Source: Tridacna crocea
Lineage: Eukaryota; Mollusca; Bivalvia; Cardiida; Cardiidae
Length of the DNA: 64,000 bases
Reading direction: 5' to 3'
NCBI GenBank assembly: GCA_943736015.1
Contig: OX031072.1
Span: forward strand, 3,065,501 to 3,129,500
The notes under the pieces were generated by a model. That model ran no database searches. It had not been told where the DNA came from and worked only from the letters and a program-made list of their open reading frames with translations. The position numbers were made by a program, and so were the translations under genes. How positions within the stretch are numbered: position 1 is the first letter of the stretch; every line of letters begins with the position of its first letter. This document shows positions 31,871 to 42,060 of the stretch, piece after piece.

Positions 31871-32684
31871 TTATAGTTGTGAAGTAAATGGATTTAGTAA
31901 AAACAAAACATTGGAGAGGATCCATTTAAAATTTTGTAAAAGAATATTGAATGTTAAAAATTCCACTTCAAATATGGGGGTATATGGTGAACTAGGTCGT
32001 TACCCGCTGTTTATAAACCGTTATTCACGGATTGTCAAATACTGGTGTAAGATAGTTGAAAGTGATAATATTTTGATAAAACATATTTATAACTTACTTC
32101 TACTGGATGTACAGAGGGGTAAACAAAATTGGTGTAGTAATGTAAAGTACTTATTGGATAGTTATGGGTTTTCTTACGTTTGGGAAAATCCGTCTTCAGT
32201 TAATTTAAAAGCCTTCCAGGCTGAAATTAGATTAAGAATTATTGATGTATTTAAACAAAATTGGTACAATAGCTTAACTAATTCTAGCTCATTATCTTTA
32301 TATAAAGAATTTAAGGTAACATTTGAATTTGAAAAATATTTAGATAATCTACCATTTAATACTAGAATAGCTATGGCTAAACTGAGACTCTCTTCGCATA
32401 AACTTAGAATTGAAACTGGTCGATATAAGCAACAAAGAACCGATAGATCCTTAAGGAAATGCCAATTCTGTAATTCTCAAGATTTGGAAGATGAATATCA
32501 TTTTTTACTTATTTGTCCATTGTACACAGACATCAGGAAAAAGTATATTAGTAAGTCATATTTTGTCAGGCCTAGTGTTTACAAATTTGTTTATCTTATG
32601 AGCAGTACTGATACTTATATCCAGAAGAAACTAGGTCGATATGTAGATGAGTCCTTTAAATTAAGAAAATCTCTCATTCAATAA
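31871..32684 (+). CDS. Non-LTR retrotransposon ORF2, C-terminal part
   Basis: About 270 codons end at TAA 32682-32684. This is the region after the reverse transcriptase in LINE-type proteins. It has the patch LKFCKRILNVKNSTSNMGVY, then GELGRYPLFINRY, LRLSSHKLRIETGRY and a Cys/His cluster C-x2-C-x9-H-x4-C (CQFC...HFLLIC), as in zf-RVT ends. The reverse transcriptase and endonuclease are absent, so it is a non-mobile remnant. The ORF also reads upstream from 31797 through the end of the inserted element, but the real retrotransposon sequence begins at 31871. Confidence 0.85.
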
Positions 32685-33160
32685 TACCACTTTATTGTTT
32701 TTCATAATGGTATCATGTTCTTCCTCCTAATGCACTTTTCTTTAAACAGCTTATTCTGCTATCTCCTAAGTATCCCATGATTCCTTTCCCCCTTTCTCTT
32801 CTTTTTCTCTACTCCGCTTTTATTGTAATGATACGTAGATGAGTCTTTTAAGCTAAGACAATCTCTCATCCAATAATACCACTTTATTGTTTTTCAAAAT
32901 GGCATGTTCTTTCTCCTAATGCACTTTAAACAGCTTATTCGACTGTTTACTAAGTATTCTAGGATTCCTTTCCCCGTTTCTCTTCTTTTTCTCTATTCCG
33001 CTTTTATTGTAAAATGAAAAAGAACAGCATGATCTTCAATGCTTTCATTGTTTGTATATGTGTCGCTGACCTATACCGTAATAGATTTGTTTATATATTT
33101 TTTGTTGATGACGAAAAACTTGTATAGTTTAAGTCAATAAAATATTCTGATTCATCTCCT
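32685..33160 (+). repeat. Retrotransposon 3' tail with internal duplication
   Basis: A unit of about 190-200 bp, beginning with TATGTAGATGAGTCCTTTAA (end of the ORF, 32639) and ending GCTTTTATTGTAATGATACG, is followed by a second copy from about 32832 to 33015 with about 10 percent changes. The second copy is followed by a unique tail with AATAAA at 33136-33141. The tail and the polyadenylation signal mark the 3' end of the element near 33155. Confidence 0.7.
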
Positions 33161-33186
33161 GTGTCACTTTGATTCCCGCTTCACAT

Positions 33187-33284
33187 CAGTAATGTGGCAA
33201 AAGGAGAAAATGCCGGTAACAAGCATTTTCTCCTTTTCCCACATTTTGATCAGTCTAAAACTTGGTCATTTGGTAAAGGGTTAA
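33187..33284 (-). mobile_element. Family A element, internally deleted
   Basis: 98 bp: ATCAGTAATGTGGCAAAAGG, hairpin, then a jump to TTTTGATCAGTCTAAAACTT and GTCATTTGGTAAAGGGTTAA. Confidence 0.7.
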
Positions 33285-33325
33285 GACAACGCATTCGATA
33301 AAGTCCATATGGTGGGGTTGAATTA

Positions 33326-33676
33326 TTGAAAGGTAGAAAACATTGTGGAAGAAGGAAAAATTGCTGGGTACCAAATTTTTTTATTTTCCCATAATGCTTT
33401 CAAAAGGTGTTGTCCTTAGGGTCATTAAGCCTTTACCACACAATGCCAACTTTAAACGCCTATGAGGAAGAAGCCTTCTGAAAACATTGTGAGAAAAGGA
33501 GAAAAGCCTGTAACTAGCATTTTCTCCTTTTCCCACAAAGTTTTCTATCCTATGCAAGCAAAATTGCGCCATCCGAGCCACTTTGAAATTTGCATGCAAA
33601 TGCTTTCAGTTTGGATAGGTCTAAATTTTTGCTGTGTGGCAACAGGTTAAGCTTGTGACTGTTTGGTGAAGGGTTA
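33326..33676 (+). mobile_element. Family A element carrying a nested copy at its own TTAA
   Basis: GGTAGAAAACATTGTGGAAG, hairpin, TGTTGTCCTTAGGGTCA on the left and GCTTGTGACTGTTTGGTGAA, GGGTTA on the right. The insertion used the TTAA of the usual GGGTCGTTAAAAGTC stretch. The left end is missing. Confidence 0.72.
33425..33650 (-). mobile_element. Family A TTAA element nested in the previous copy
   Basis: TTAAGCCTTTACCACACAATG to GTGTGGCAACAGGTTAA. TTAA at both borders. Confidence 0.82.
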
Positions 33677-33822
33677 CAAAATATATTTATCATTTACCTG
33701 AAACAGGTACCAGGGTATCTTATCTAAGTTACAATCTGTAAATTTTTTATCAAAAGTTAGCAACTAAGCAACAAAAAGCATTGTTGCAGAAGAAAAAAAA
33801 AGTAGTCTATGCCAAATGATAC

Positions 33823-34049
33823 TTAATCCTTTCCCAAATGCCAGATTTTAGACTCTTTCAAACTGGAAGAGTTTGCAGACAACAATTTCAAATTCATTGA
33901 AAATGGCAGAAAGTTCTCCAAATGGGTAGAAAACACTGTGGGAAAAGGAGAAATTGCTTGTTGCAAGCAATTTCTCCATTTCCCACAATGTTTTAAAAAG
34001 ACTTGTACTGCAGACATGTAAAAACCAGGGCTTGTTTGGGAAAGGTTTA
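33823..34049 (+). mobile_element. Family A variant (A')
   Basis: TTAATCCTTTCCCAAATGCC to GTTTGGGAAAGGTTTAA. Hairpin GGAGAAATTGCTTGTTGCAA then GCAATTTCTCC. The right half has GACTTGTACTGCAGAC, as at 5308. Confidence 0.82.
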
Positions 34050-34277
34050 AGGTACCTTTAGTTTTAGCTGGTTCGTCTTTATTTCATGAAAAGTAGCAAG
34101 TGCACCTGTCTATGCAATGTTAATATGTTTCTAAAATTACTTTTTACAGGACATTTTCCAAGCCACCAGCAACCTTTCCCACATAATGCAAGATTTACTA
34201 GTAGTAGAGGGGATGACTTTCATAAATCCTCAAAAAAGCTTGGCTTTGCAAAGCTTCCATGTCACATCTCGATGGGT

Positions 34278-34338
34278 GAGTGCAACACTATCCTAAGTGC
34301 CTATACTTTGTATAGGCACTTAGGATAGTGTTGCACTC
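34278..34338. repeat. Perfect 29 bp stem, 3-base loop hairpin
   Basis: Arms 34278-34306 and 34310-34338 are perfectly complementary (GAGTGCAACACTATCC...), with TTT as the loop. Pairing extends imperfectly outward by about 10 more bases. It is not related to the TTAA families. Confidence 0.85.
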
Positions 34339-34394
34339 AGCCACCGATCTTATTTTAACTCTTGTAATGCTGAAACTGCATTTAATTGCTTTTG

Positions 34395-34460
34395 CAGACA
34401 ATGTAGATCAAGATCAGACTGCACAGAATGTGAATTCTGATCTCAGAAATACACTGTTCC
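34395..34460. repeat. GATCAAGATCAGACTGCA hairpin element
   Basis: CAGACAATGTAGATCAAGAT, CAGACTGCACAGAATG, with a diverged right arm CAGAAATACACTGTTCC. Confidence 0.63.
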
Positions 34461-34542
34461 GTTCTTTCTCAGCTATTCTGGCGAAAACCGCCTCGAGGCT
34501 AAAATTTCTGAATTTTTGTATCAACTTAAAACGTGAATTTCA

Positions 34543-34715
34543 TAAACCCTTTACAACACAACAACATCTTACACTTGTTCAGATTTAAAGCACTTGCAAA
34601 CAACAAAAAAATTTCGACTTGAAAATTGAAATTTGTTTTGTAGGAAAGGAGAAAATGCTGGTAACCTTCTTGCTTGGGGGTTGTTAAAACTCAAAATTGT
34701 GTGGTAAAGGGTTAA
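34543..34715 (+). mobile_element. Family A element, hairpin half deleted
   Basis: ATAAACCCTTTACAACACAA to GTGTGGTAAAGGGTTAA. The sequence jumps from ATGCTGGTAACC to TTCTTGCTTGGGGGTTG. Confidence 0.73.
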
Positions 34716-34716
34716 T

Positions 34717-34919
34717 TTAACCTATTCCCAAACAATCCCTACTTTTGATGCCCCTGAAAAAGAAGTATTTAGAACACATTGTGGTAAAAGGAGAAAATGC
34801 TGGTAATGTTTTCTACCTTTCACAAAACAAATTTCAAATTTTCAGTCACTATTATTTTGTCGTCTGCAAATGCTTTTGATTTGGATAAACCTAAAATAGT
34901 GTCATTTGGCAATGAGTAA
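34717..34919 (-). mobile_element. Family A element, right hairpin arm deleted
   Basis: TTAACCTATTCCCAAACAATCC, GGAGAAAATGCTGGTAATG then TTTTCTACC. It ends CATTTGGCAATGAGTAAA. Confidence 0.73.
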
Positions 34920-35337
34920 ACATTACAAGGGATATTGACCCAGCTTGTAAGCTTCTGGACAACTATAAGAATTAGGAAGTAGAGGAGACAGAATTAAATT
35001 TCGTTTTTTTTTTCATAAAAAGGTGTAAAGAAAAGCATATATATTAATATCAAAATTCCCATCCCCATCCCTTCAAGTACTGAATGAGATATTGGGGCTT
35101 GAGAAATGGCAGAGTTCAACAAGGGCTTTAGAAGGGGTGGAAGGAAAGGTCTTTTTTCAGTGTCTTTGTTTCTCTTCTTACCGGTACATGTACTTTCATT
35201 TGAATTTCTCCCTCTGTAAGTAGCTGAGGCTGTTCTCTTATTTCATCCTAGCTGTTATAATCCTATGCAGTTCAATTTCTTATCAAAGGACAGATTTTTT
35301 GACTTGCTGCAATTAAAAGCACTTGAAGATGCCCCAG

Positions 35338-35565
35338 TTAACCCTTTACCACACAATAACGAGTTTGAACACCCCACAGAAAGAAACCTTTTGAAAACAT
35401 TGTGGGAAATGGAGAAAATGCTGGTGATCAGCATTTTCGCCTTTCCCACAATGTTTTCTACCTTATCATAGAACAATTACACCATGTGACCAGCATTGAA
35501 ATATTTGTCTTCAAGTGCTTTCAATTTTGACAAGGCTAGAATCTTGTCGTCTGGTAAAGGGTTAA
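35338..35565 (-). mobile_element. Family A TTAA element nested in an older copy
   Basis: TTAACCCTTTACCACACAAT to CGTCTGGTAAAGGGTTAA, hairpin with GGTGATCAGCATTTTCGCC. Confidence 0.82.
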
Positions 35566-35687
35566 AAGCATGTTAAGACAAACATGAAGTAAATAAATGC
35601 GACCCTAAATTGAAAGTATTTTTGGAGCGGTGGTAAACATTGTGAGAAAAGGAAAAAATCCTGCTTACCATGTATGTTTTCTTTCAA

Positions 35688-36996
35688 CAAGAGGGCCAAG
35701 ATGGCCCTGGATCGCTCACCTGAATTTCTGAGAGAACCACAGCCATTTCTTTCAAAATGTAATCAGCCCTTTCAGAGAAGAAGAATTTTTAAGAATTTCT
35801 TCATGTCGTATAGTGTAAATAGCCAACAGTCATAAGAGCCATGTTTCTTGATGGATCAAAATTTCTAGCGCAATTTTTGAAAAGGGTCAGCTAAGAAACA
35901 TTTGTGATATCAGCCATTTCAAAGAAAAAGAATTTCTTCATGGACAAATAGTGCAAGTAGCCACCATTCACCAGAGCCATGTTTCTAGCCAAATCAGCAT
36001 TTTGCGAACAATTTTTGAAAAGGGTTACCGAAGGAACATTTCTGTGAGATTATTTCAAAATCTGATCAGCCGTTTCAGAGAAGAAGAATTCAAAGAATTT
36101 CTTCATGGCCATATAGTGCAAGAAGCCCTCATTCACCAGAGCCATGTTTCTAGACAAATCAGCATTTTGCGAACAATTTTTGAAAAGGGTTACTGAAGGA
36201 ACATTTTTGTGAAATTATTTCTAAATCTGATCAGCCATTTTAGAGAAGAAGAATTTTTAAGAATTTCTTCATTTCCATATAGTGCAAGTAGCCCCAATTC
36301 ACCAGAGCTGTTTCTCGACAGATCAAAATTTCACGAAAATTTTTTGGAAAGGGTCATTCAAGGAGCATCCCTGTGAAATTATTTCAAATTCTGACCAGCC
36401 GTTTCAGAGAAGAATAATTTTTAAGAATTTCTTAATTTCCATATAATGCACGTAGCCCCAATTCACCAGAGCCACATTTTTTGATGGATCAAAATTTTAC
36501 GAACAAATTTTGAAAACGGTCACCCAAGGAACTATCCTGTGAAACTATTTCAAAATCTGACCAGCGGTTTCAGAGAAGAAGAATTTTTAAGAATTCCTTC
36601 ATTTCTATATGGTGCGAGAAGCCCCCATTCACCAGAGCCACATCTTTTGACGGATCAAAATTTTACAACATTTTTTGAAAAGGGTCACCCAAGGAACATA
36701 TCTGTGAAATTATTTCAAAATCTGACCAGCGGTTTCAGAGGAGAAGATTTTTAAAGAATTCCCTAGGAAATTCCATTTGGTTGCCATGGCAACCAGAGTT
36801 TTTGATGGAATCAAATTCTGCGAACAATTTTTAAAGAGGATTTCCCAAGGAACATTCCAGCCAAGTTTGGTCCAAATCTGCCCAGCGGTTTAGGAGGAGT
36901 TGATGTTTAAAGAATTGTTGACAACGCACTGACGCACGACAGACACCGGGTGATCCTAAAAGCTCCCCTTGAGCATGTTGTGCTCAGGTGAGCTAA
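35688..36996 (+). mobile_element. CAAGAGG...GAGCTAA tandem-unit element, complete copy
   Basis: Starts CAAGAGGGCCAAGATGGCC then TGGATCGCTCACCTGA. Ends with a GAGCA-loop-TGCTC hairpin followed by AGGTGAGCTAA. The subterminal GCTCACCTGA and TCAGGTGAGC are inverted repeats. About seven units of roughly 165 bp, each with GAAGAATTTTTAAGAATTTC and CACCAGAGCCATGTTT, fill the middle. The hairpin just before CTAA and the lack of terminal inverted repeats fit non-autonomous Helitron or Helentron elements with central tandem repeats known from bivalves. It sits inside an old family A copy. Confidence 0.8.
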
Positions 36997-37355
36997 AAAT
37001 GTTTTCAAAATTCTTCTCCTTGTGGTTGTCTCTGTCTTAAATTGCTTGGTAAAGTGTTTAGAAAGGGTTAGAGTTAAAAAAGGGCTTTAGTAGATTGTCA
37101 GGCAAGGTTGATATACTAATAATGTTTTTCCAAATATGGTGTGGCGTTTCTTCCACTTAATGCAGTTGTCAAGAATGTCTGGCACTGTCCTAAGTGTTTT
37201 CATGGCATTGTTTTTGTTTTGAAGGGGTCTCATTTCAGTAAGGCCATCTGAAAGATATTAAGGAGCAAGGTCTACATGCAACTCTTTTTAACTTTGGTGT
37301 CAAACTTTTTCCTCTGTGCGTAGTTTTATATAACATCTGGTGTCGTCCTAGTAAG

Positions 37356-37585
37356 TTGAACACTTTACAAAACAACAAAATTTTAGACAGCTCCAACTTG
37401 AAAGCACTTTCAGACAACAAAATAAGTTGAACTCAAAAATTGAAATTTGTTTCCAGCAGGGTACAAAACATTGTGGGAAAAGGAGAAAATGCTGGTTACC
37501 AGCATTTTCTCCTTTTCCCATGATGTTTTCAAAAAGCTTGTATCTAAGGGTCATAAAAACCAGGGATTGTTTGGTAAAGGGTTAA
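37356..37585 (+). mobile_element. Family A element
   Basis: TTGAACACTTTACAAAACAAC (TTAA mutated) to GTTTGGTAAAGGGTTAA, strong hairpin. Confidence 0.8.
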
Positions 37586-38050
37586 ATTAATCGTAGAGGA
37601 AGTCAGAGTTGACTATAGCTTCAGTAGATCTATATGTGCCTCTTCTAACTTTGGTGTTACATTTCCCTCTCTATAATTAGTTGAAACCATATTCTGTATC
37701 ATCTTAGCTGTTTTAACTGTATAGGGTCTCGAGAATGGACAGAGTTCAATAGGGACTTTCATTGTATGGTAGTGCTCATGCCCCTCTTTTATCTTCAGTG
37801 TAGTATATTTTTCTTTGTCAGAAGTTGTGAATTATGTATGAAACCATACTATATGGCATTGACTGTCTGAGTTCAAGACGGAGGAAGAGTTTAACATGGA
37901 CTTCCAAAAGGATGTTGGGGAGGTACATGTGTCTCTTCTATCTTCTAAAGATCCTCTTCCTCTTGTGTACATATATTTGTAAAAAATTACATCAGGTTCT
38001 GTACTAGATATTCTGTGTGGAGGGTTGAGGATGGGGCAAAGTTAGTATGT

Positions 38051-38490
38051 CTCTTCTAACTTTGGTGTGGAATTTCTTCCTCTGTGTATAGTTGAAGATT
38101 ACCTCGGGTACAGTCTCTTCTAACATTGGCAAGGAATTTCTTCCTCTGTGTATAGTTAAAGATTACTTCAGGTACAGTCTCTTCTAACTTTGGCGAGGAA
38201 TTTCTTCCTGTGTATAGTTGAAGATTACCTCCGGCACAGTCCCTTCTAACTTTGGTGTGGAATTTCTTCCTCTGTGTATAGTTGAAGATTACCTCCGGCA
38301 CAGTCTCTTCTAACTTTGGCGAGGATTTTCTTCCTCTGAGGATAGTTGAAGATTAACTCCGGTTCAGTCTCTTCTAACATTGGCGAGGAATTTTTTCCAC
38401 TGTGTATAGTTGAAATTCAGTAGTCTCTTCTAACTTTGGCGAGTAATTTCATCCTTTGTGTATAGTTCAAGATTACCTCCAGTACCAGTC
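38051..38490. repeat. 63 bp minisatellite, seven units
   Basis: Units start CTCTTCTAACTTTGGYGWGG at 38051, 38115, 38179, 38241, 38304, 38369 and 38424, each followed by AATTTCTTCCTCTGTGTATA and GTTGAAGATTACCTCCGG. The last unit is shortened. Confidence 0.85.
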
Positions 38491-38541
38491 TACAGCTTTC
38501 TTGACCGTCTTGGGCATTGACCTAGAGTAAAAGAATGGAAA

Positions 38542-38755
38542 TTAACCCTTTAGCCTACATTTTACAACCCTGGGAAAGAAGCCTTTTGAAAACACTGTGT
38601 GAAAAAGAGGAAATTCGGGTAACCAGCATTTTTTCTATTTCCCACAATGTTTTCAACCCTATCAAAGTAAAATTGCATCATTTGAGCAACACTAAAATTA
38701 TCATCTGCAAATGCTTTCAACATGGCTAAAATTTTGTCATCTGGTAAAGGGTTAG
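38542..38755 (-). mobile_element. Family A element
   Basis: TTAACCCTTTAGCCTACATT to CATCTGGTAAAGGGTTA. The ACCAAACAATCCCTGG part of the left end is reduced. Confidence 0.77.
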
Positions 38756-38801
38756 GCCTTCATCAAACTATTTTAAAACATTTTCACAGAATTGAAGTGG
38801 T

Positions 38802-39029
38802 TTAACCCATTACCACTCAATCCCTACTTTTGACGCCCCTGAGAAAGAAGTCTTTAGAAAAGATTGTTGGAAAAGGAGAAAATGCTGGTAACCAGCATTT
38901 TCTCCTTTCCCCACAATATTTTCTACCCTTCACAAAACAAATTTCAAATTTTCAGTCACTTTTTTTTTTAGTCTGCAAATGCTTTCGATTTCGACAAGCC
39001 AAAAATATTGTCGGTTGGTAATGAGTTAA
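38802..39029 (-). mobile_element. Family A TTAA element
   Basis: TTAACCCATTACCACTCAATCC to TCGGTTGGTAATGAGTTAA. Confidence 0.83.
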
Positions 39030-39096
39030 ACTCCACTTTCAACATTATTTCAGACTTATCAAGGAGACAGCTCATGGATCATACTACAATACGTCC

Positions 39097-39315
39097 TACG
39101 GAAAATTTTTAAGACTTTTGACGACCCTAGGGTAGAAGCCTTTAGAAAACATTGTGGGAAAAGGAGAAAATGCTGGTAATCAGCATTTTCTCCTTTTCCC
39201 ACAATGTTTTCTACACTTCCCAAAGGAAATTTCGATTTTGAGCCAAAATTTTTTTTTGTCTGCAAATGCTTTTGATTTGGGTCCTGCTGAAATTTTGCAG
39301 TTGGTAAAGGGTAAA
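39097..39315 (-). mobile_element. Family A element, left end worn
   Basis: ACGGAAAATTTTTAAGACTT, ACGACCCTAGGGTAGAAGCC, perfect hairpin with GGTAATCAGC, right end CAGTTGGTAAAGGGTAAA. Confidence 0.75.
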
Positions 39316-39657
39316 ATCTACCGCGCTACAACTATATGGACTGCGCCTGATAGGACAACAGGATTAATTATACTGTATCTAACATAACCTCAAATATCAT
39401 GACTTTATTTTGTATAATTTTGGAGATAATCAATCAATAGTTTTCATACTAACGAGGGTGTCAGGTGCTCTATACGCCTTACCACATCAACGCTCGCCCT
39501 ACTTGTTTCGGATTCAGACGTCACAATAAAAGGCAAAATTCCGAGGTTAAGATTAAAAATTACAGAAACTTAGGTCCCTTTCACCATAAGGTATTTGTCA
39601 ATAAACATTTTAGTCTATCTAGTCAGATCAATCCTTATGGTCACCTGTTTCAATTCA
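39316..39657. other. No gene seen
   Basis: Unique DNA. The 71-codon frame at 39465 shows no domain. Confidence 0.45.
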
Positions 39658-39854
39658 TTAACCAAATGACAGAATTTTAGATGGGTCCAAACTGAAAGCA
39701 CTTGCAGACAACAAACAAAATTTAGATGAAATGGTGTTGTCTGTGAAAGTGTAGGAAACCTTGTGGGAACAAAAAATTTTCTCATTTTCCCACAGTTTTC
39801 AATAGGCCATTTCTTCAGGGTCGTGAAAACTTGGGATATGTGGTCAAGAGTTAA
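39658..39854 (+). mobile_element. Family A element, left of a tandem pair
   Basis: TTAACCAAATGACAGAATTT to ATATGTGGTCAAGAGTTAA. The hairpin is mostly lost (GGGAACAAAAAATTTTCTC). Right TTAA 39851-39854 shared. Confidence 0.72.
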
Positions 39855-40054
39855 CCCTTTACCACACAATCCAGAATTTTAATGACCCTGAGAAAGAAGC
39901 CTTCTGAAAACATTGTGGGAAAAGGAGAAAATGCTGGTTGTTTTCTTCCTTTCTCAACAGAAATATCAAATTTTCAGTCACTTTATTTTTTTTGTCTGCA
40001 AATGCTTTCAATTCGGACCAGTCTGAATTTTTTTTTGTTTGGTAAAAGAGTTAA
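39851..40054 (-). mobile_element. Family A element, right of a tandem pair
   Basis: TTAACCCTTTACCACACAATCC to GTTTGGTAAAAGAGTTAA. Right hairpin arm deleted after AAATGCTGGTTG. Confidence 0.78.
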
Positions 40055-40207
40055 GCACCTACCCTGACATTTGAATAAGAAGTTTACTTTTCTGTCCCAA
40101 AATGTGATAAGGAGGAAGGAAATTACATCTACTTCTTAACCAGACATCGCAGTTCTAAATACCAGCATTTCCTTATTTTCCTGTCATGTGATTCAACTAA
40201 AATAATG

Positions 40208-40439
40208 TTAAAACTCATTATCAAAAGACAACATTTTAGGCATGTCCAAATCAAAAGCATTTGCAGACGACAAAATAAAAGTGACTGAAAATTTGAAACT
40301 TGTTTTGTGAAGGGTAGAAAACATTGTGGGAAAAGGAGAAAATGCTGGTTACCAGCATTTTCTCCATTACCCAGTTTTTTCTGAAGGCTTAAGTTCTTTC
40401 TCAAGGCCGTCAAAATCAGCGATTTTGTAGTGATGGGTC
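40208..40439 (+). mobile_element. Family A element
   Basis: TTAAAACTCATTATCAAAAGAC. Strong hairpin. The right end is worn to TTTGTAGTGATGGGTCA. Confidence 0.75.
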
Positions 40440-40695
40440 AGATCCATTTACGAAATGACAAATTCTAGAACTTGATCAAATTCAAAATACTTGCAGATCC
40501 AATATTGAAAAGTTGCAGATCTAGATCTGTAAGAAAACAAGTTACTCAACTTACAGAATTTGGCTTAGAAAGGACAGAAAACCTTGTAGGAAAAGGAAAA
40601 AAAATGCAGCTTACAATCTAGCAGCATTTTCACCTTTTGAATTTCCTACGATGTTTTCAAATGGCAAAAGCTGAGATTGTGTGGTAAAGGGTTAA
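40440..40695 (+). mobile_element. Family A element, end to end with the previous copy
   Basis: GATCCATTTACGAAATGAC, a 40 bp insertion AGATCTAGATCTGTAAG in the left half, worn hairpin with AATGCAGCTTAC. Right end GTGTGGTAAAGGGTTAA. Confidence 0.7.
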
Positions 40696-41110
40696 ATGCA
40701 TGGGGGGTAAAATTGCCCCCCCCCCCCCCATCTTACCAAGTCCACAGAAAGGCCTTGTTCATTTTGAACTATTAAAACAATGCCATTTTTTTGCATGAAC
40801 TATGTATAGTGAGGGGCGGTGGGTAGGTGGGAGGGAAAGTCAAGGAAGTTACCGGTATTATTGTCCCAAAAGCTTTGTTGAATTTCTAAAAATTTACTTT
40901 CTCTTGCCAAATGGGGTTTTTCAAACATGAATGACCTTGTAAATAACGAATGTTGGTCATTGTTACCAGCTTACATAGGTTTCAAACTTTATGCAGTTTC
41001 TTTGTAATTTTACAGACCTGCCATAGTATCGTTTATTGAGGCGATGTCACAGGATTGCGTGTGCCGAAAATTGTTCAGACAGCACGACCACCGTGCCGCC
41101 ATTTTTATAT
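40696..41110. other. Left flank of FB1, no gene seen
   Basis: Contains the C run at 40713-40729 and GAGGGGCGGTGGGTAGGTGG at 40811. No repeats beyond these. Confidence 0.45.
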
Positions 41111-41484
41111 TAATAAATTGGCAGTGGCTAGAGATACGGTACCGTACCTCTAGCCTATATTAAAGAAATGGCTAGAGATACGGTACCGTACCTCTAGCCC
41201 CGGAGTCTAAAGATACGGTACCGTATCTCTAGTCATTCTTATGATATAGGCTAGAGGTACGGTATTTTGTAGATACATGTAAGAAATTATAAATTTACTT
41301 CAGTTTTGATTATTATCGTTATTAGTATGTATTTGTAGTAATTGATCGGCATCAAAGGACAGAAACTTCTCAAGTTGCAGTGTGCGAATGTGCATTAATG
41401 AGCGAAAATAATAATTGCGTTGATTATTTGGTGAACTTGATTACTTAACCCAGGGATTCTATATAACATATGTAATATCCTTGC

Positions 41485-41660
41485 TTAACCCTTTCTCAAA
41501 AGACAAATTTTACACTCAAAGAATTTGTAAACAATTTAAATTTTGATGAAAAATGGTGGAAAATGGTCATCCAAAAGGGTAGAAAACACTGTTGGAAAAT
41601 GAGAAATTAGCATTTTCTCTTTTTCCTACTGTGTTTTCAAAGGACTTGTACTGCATGTAG
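41485..41660 (+). mobile_element. Family A variant (A'), right end lost, inside FB1
   Basis: TTAACCCTTTCTCAAAAGAC, GGTAGAAAACACTGTTGGAA, AAGGACTTGTACTGCATG. It runs into SINE sequence. Confidence 0.68.
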
Positions 41661-41661
41661 G

Positions 41662-41815
41662 AAAGCAATCAGTGGCTTAGAAAGAATATTGTGCCGAGTA
41701 CTGGTTATAAAAACTCGAGGAAAGCATGAATAGGTGCACTGGCAGATGCAAAAGTACTGAAATACTGTTGAAAACGGCGTTAAACACCATTCATTCAATC
41801 AAATTCCTAAAGTTA
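41662..41815 (+). mobile_element. tRNA-SINE body and tail
   Basis: GGAAAGCAATCAGTGGCTTA, GAAAGAATATTGTGCCGAGT, ACTGGTTATAAAAACTC and the tail GAAAACGGCGTTAAACACCA with (ATTC)n. The head is absent. Confidence 0.65.
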
Positions 41816-41833
41816 TTTACAACCATGTGCAGG

Positions 41834-42060
41834 CCTAGCCCCATAGCTCAGTCGGTATAGCGTACTGGAACTGAGAACAGGAGATCGCCGTTCGATCCAC
41901 GGCTCGGCTAATAAACTTTTCGAGGATTGATGACAGTCAATGCGACAGGATTCATTTCTCTCTCACTGCTGTCCAATGTTTCGACGATAGTTATGTGGGA
42001 AAGCAGCCAGTGGCTTGGAAAGAATATTGTGCGGAGAACTGGTTAAAAGAACTCATTGTT
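41834..42060 (+). mobile_element. tRNA-SINE head and body
   Basis: Head AGCCCCATAGCTCAGTCGG with box A 41844-41854 and box B GTTCGATCC 41890-41898, then GACAGTCAATGCGACAGG and the body GGGAAAGCAGCCAGTGGCTT. Same family as 51290 and 57639. Confidence 0.75.

Larger units (their letters stand above)
35268..37060 (+). mobile_element. Old family A copy split by two later insertions
   Basis: Three pieces: 35268-35337 (CAATTAAAAGCACTTGAAGA), 35566-35687 (TAAACATTGTGAGAAAAGG) and 36997-37060 (ATGTTTTCAAAATTCTTCTC ... GCTTGGTAAAGTGTTTA). Another family A copy (35338-35565) and the tandem-unit element (35688-36996) lie in the gaps. Confidence 0.65.
35040..38050. repeat. Degenerate larger units related to the minisatellite
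   Basis: Around the inserted elements, stretches such as CCCTCTGTAAGTAGCTGAGG (35210), CCTCTGTGCGTAGTTTTATA (37311), CTTCTAACTTTGGTGTTACA (37644) and GGGTCTCGAGAATGGACAGA (37722) repeat loosely with CAGAGTTCAAYARGG. This looks like an old tandem array with units of 150-250 bp, now broken up. Confidence 0.5.

Noticed and set aside
35951..36196. Repetitive protein frames with IHQSHVS and FEKGY motifs
   Set aside because: Products of the 165 bp tandem units; they change frame at unit borders and have no start or splice context.
38056..38301. 81-codon repetitive frame (LQLYTGRNSSP)
   Set aside because: Translation of the 63 bp minisatellite, a multiple of three in length, so frames stay open.
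41834..41910. tRNA gene
   Set aside because: A and B boxes are good but the acceptor stem does not pair and a SINE body follows; the same head recurs at 51.6 and 57.9 kb.
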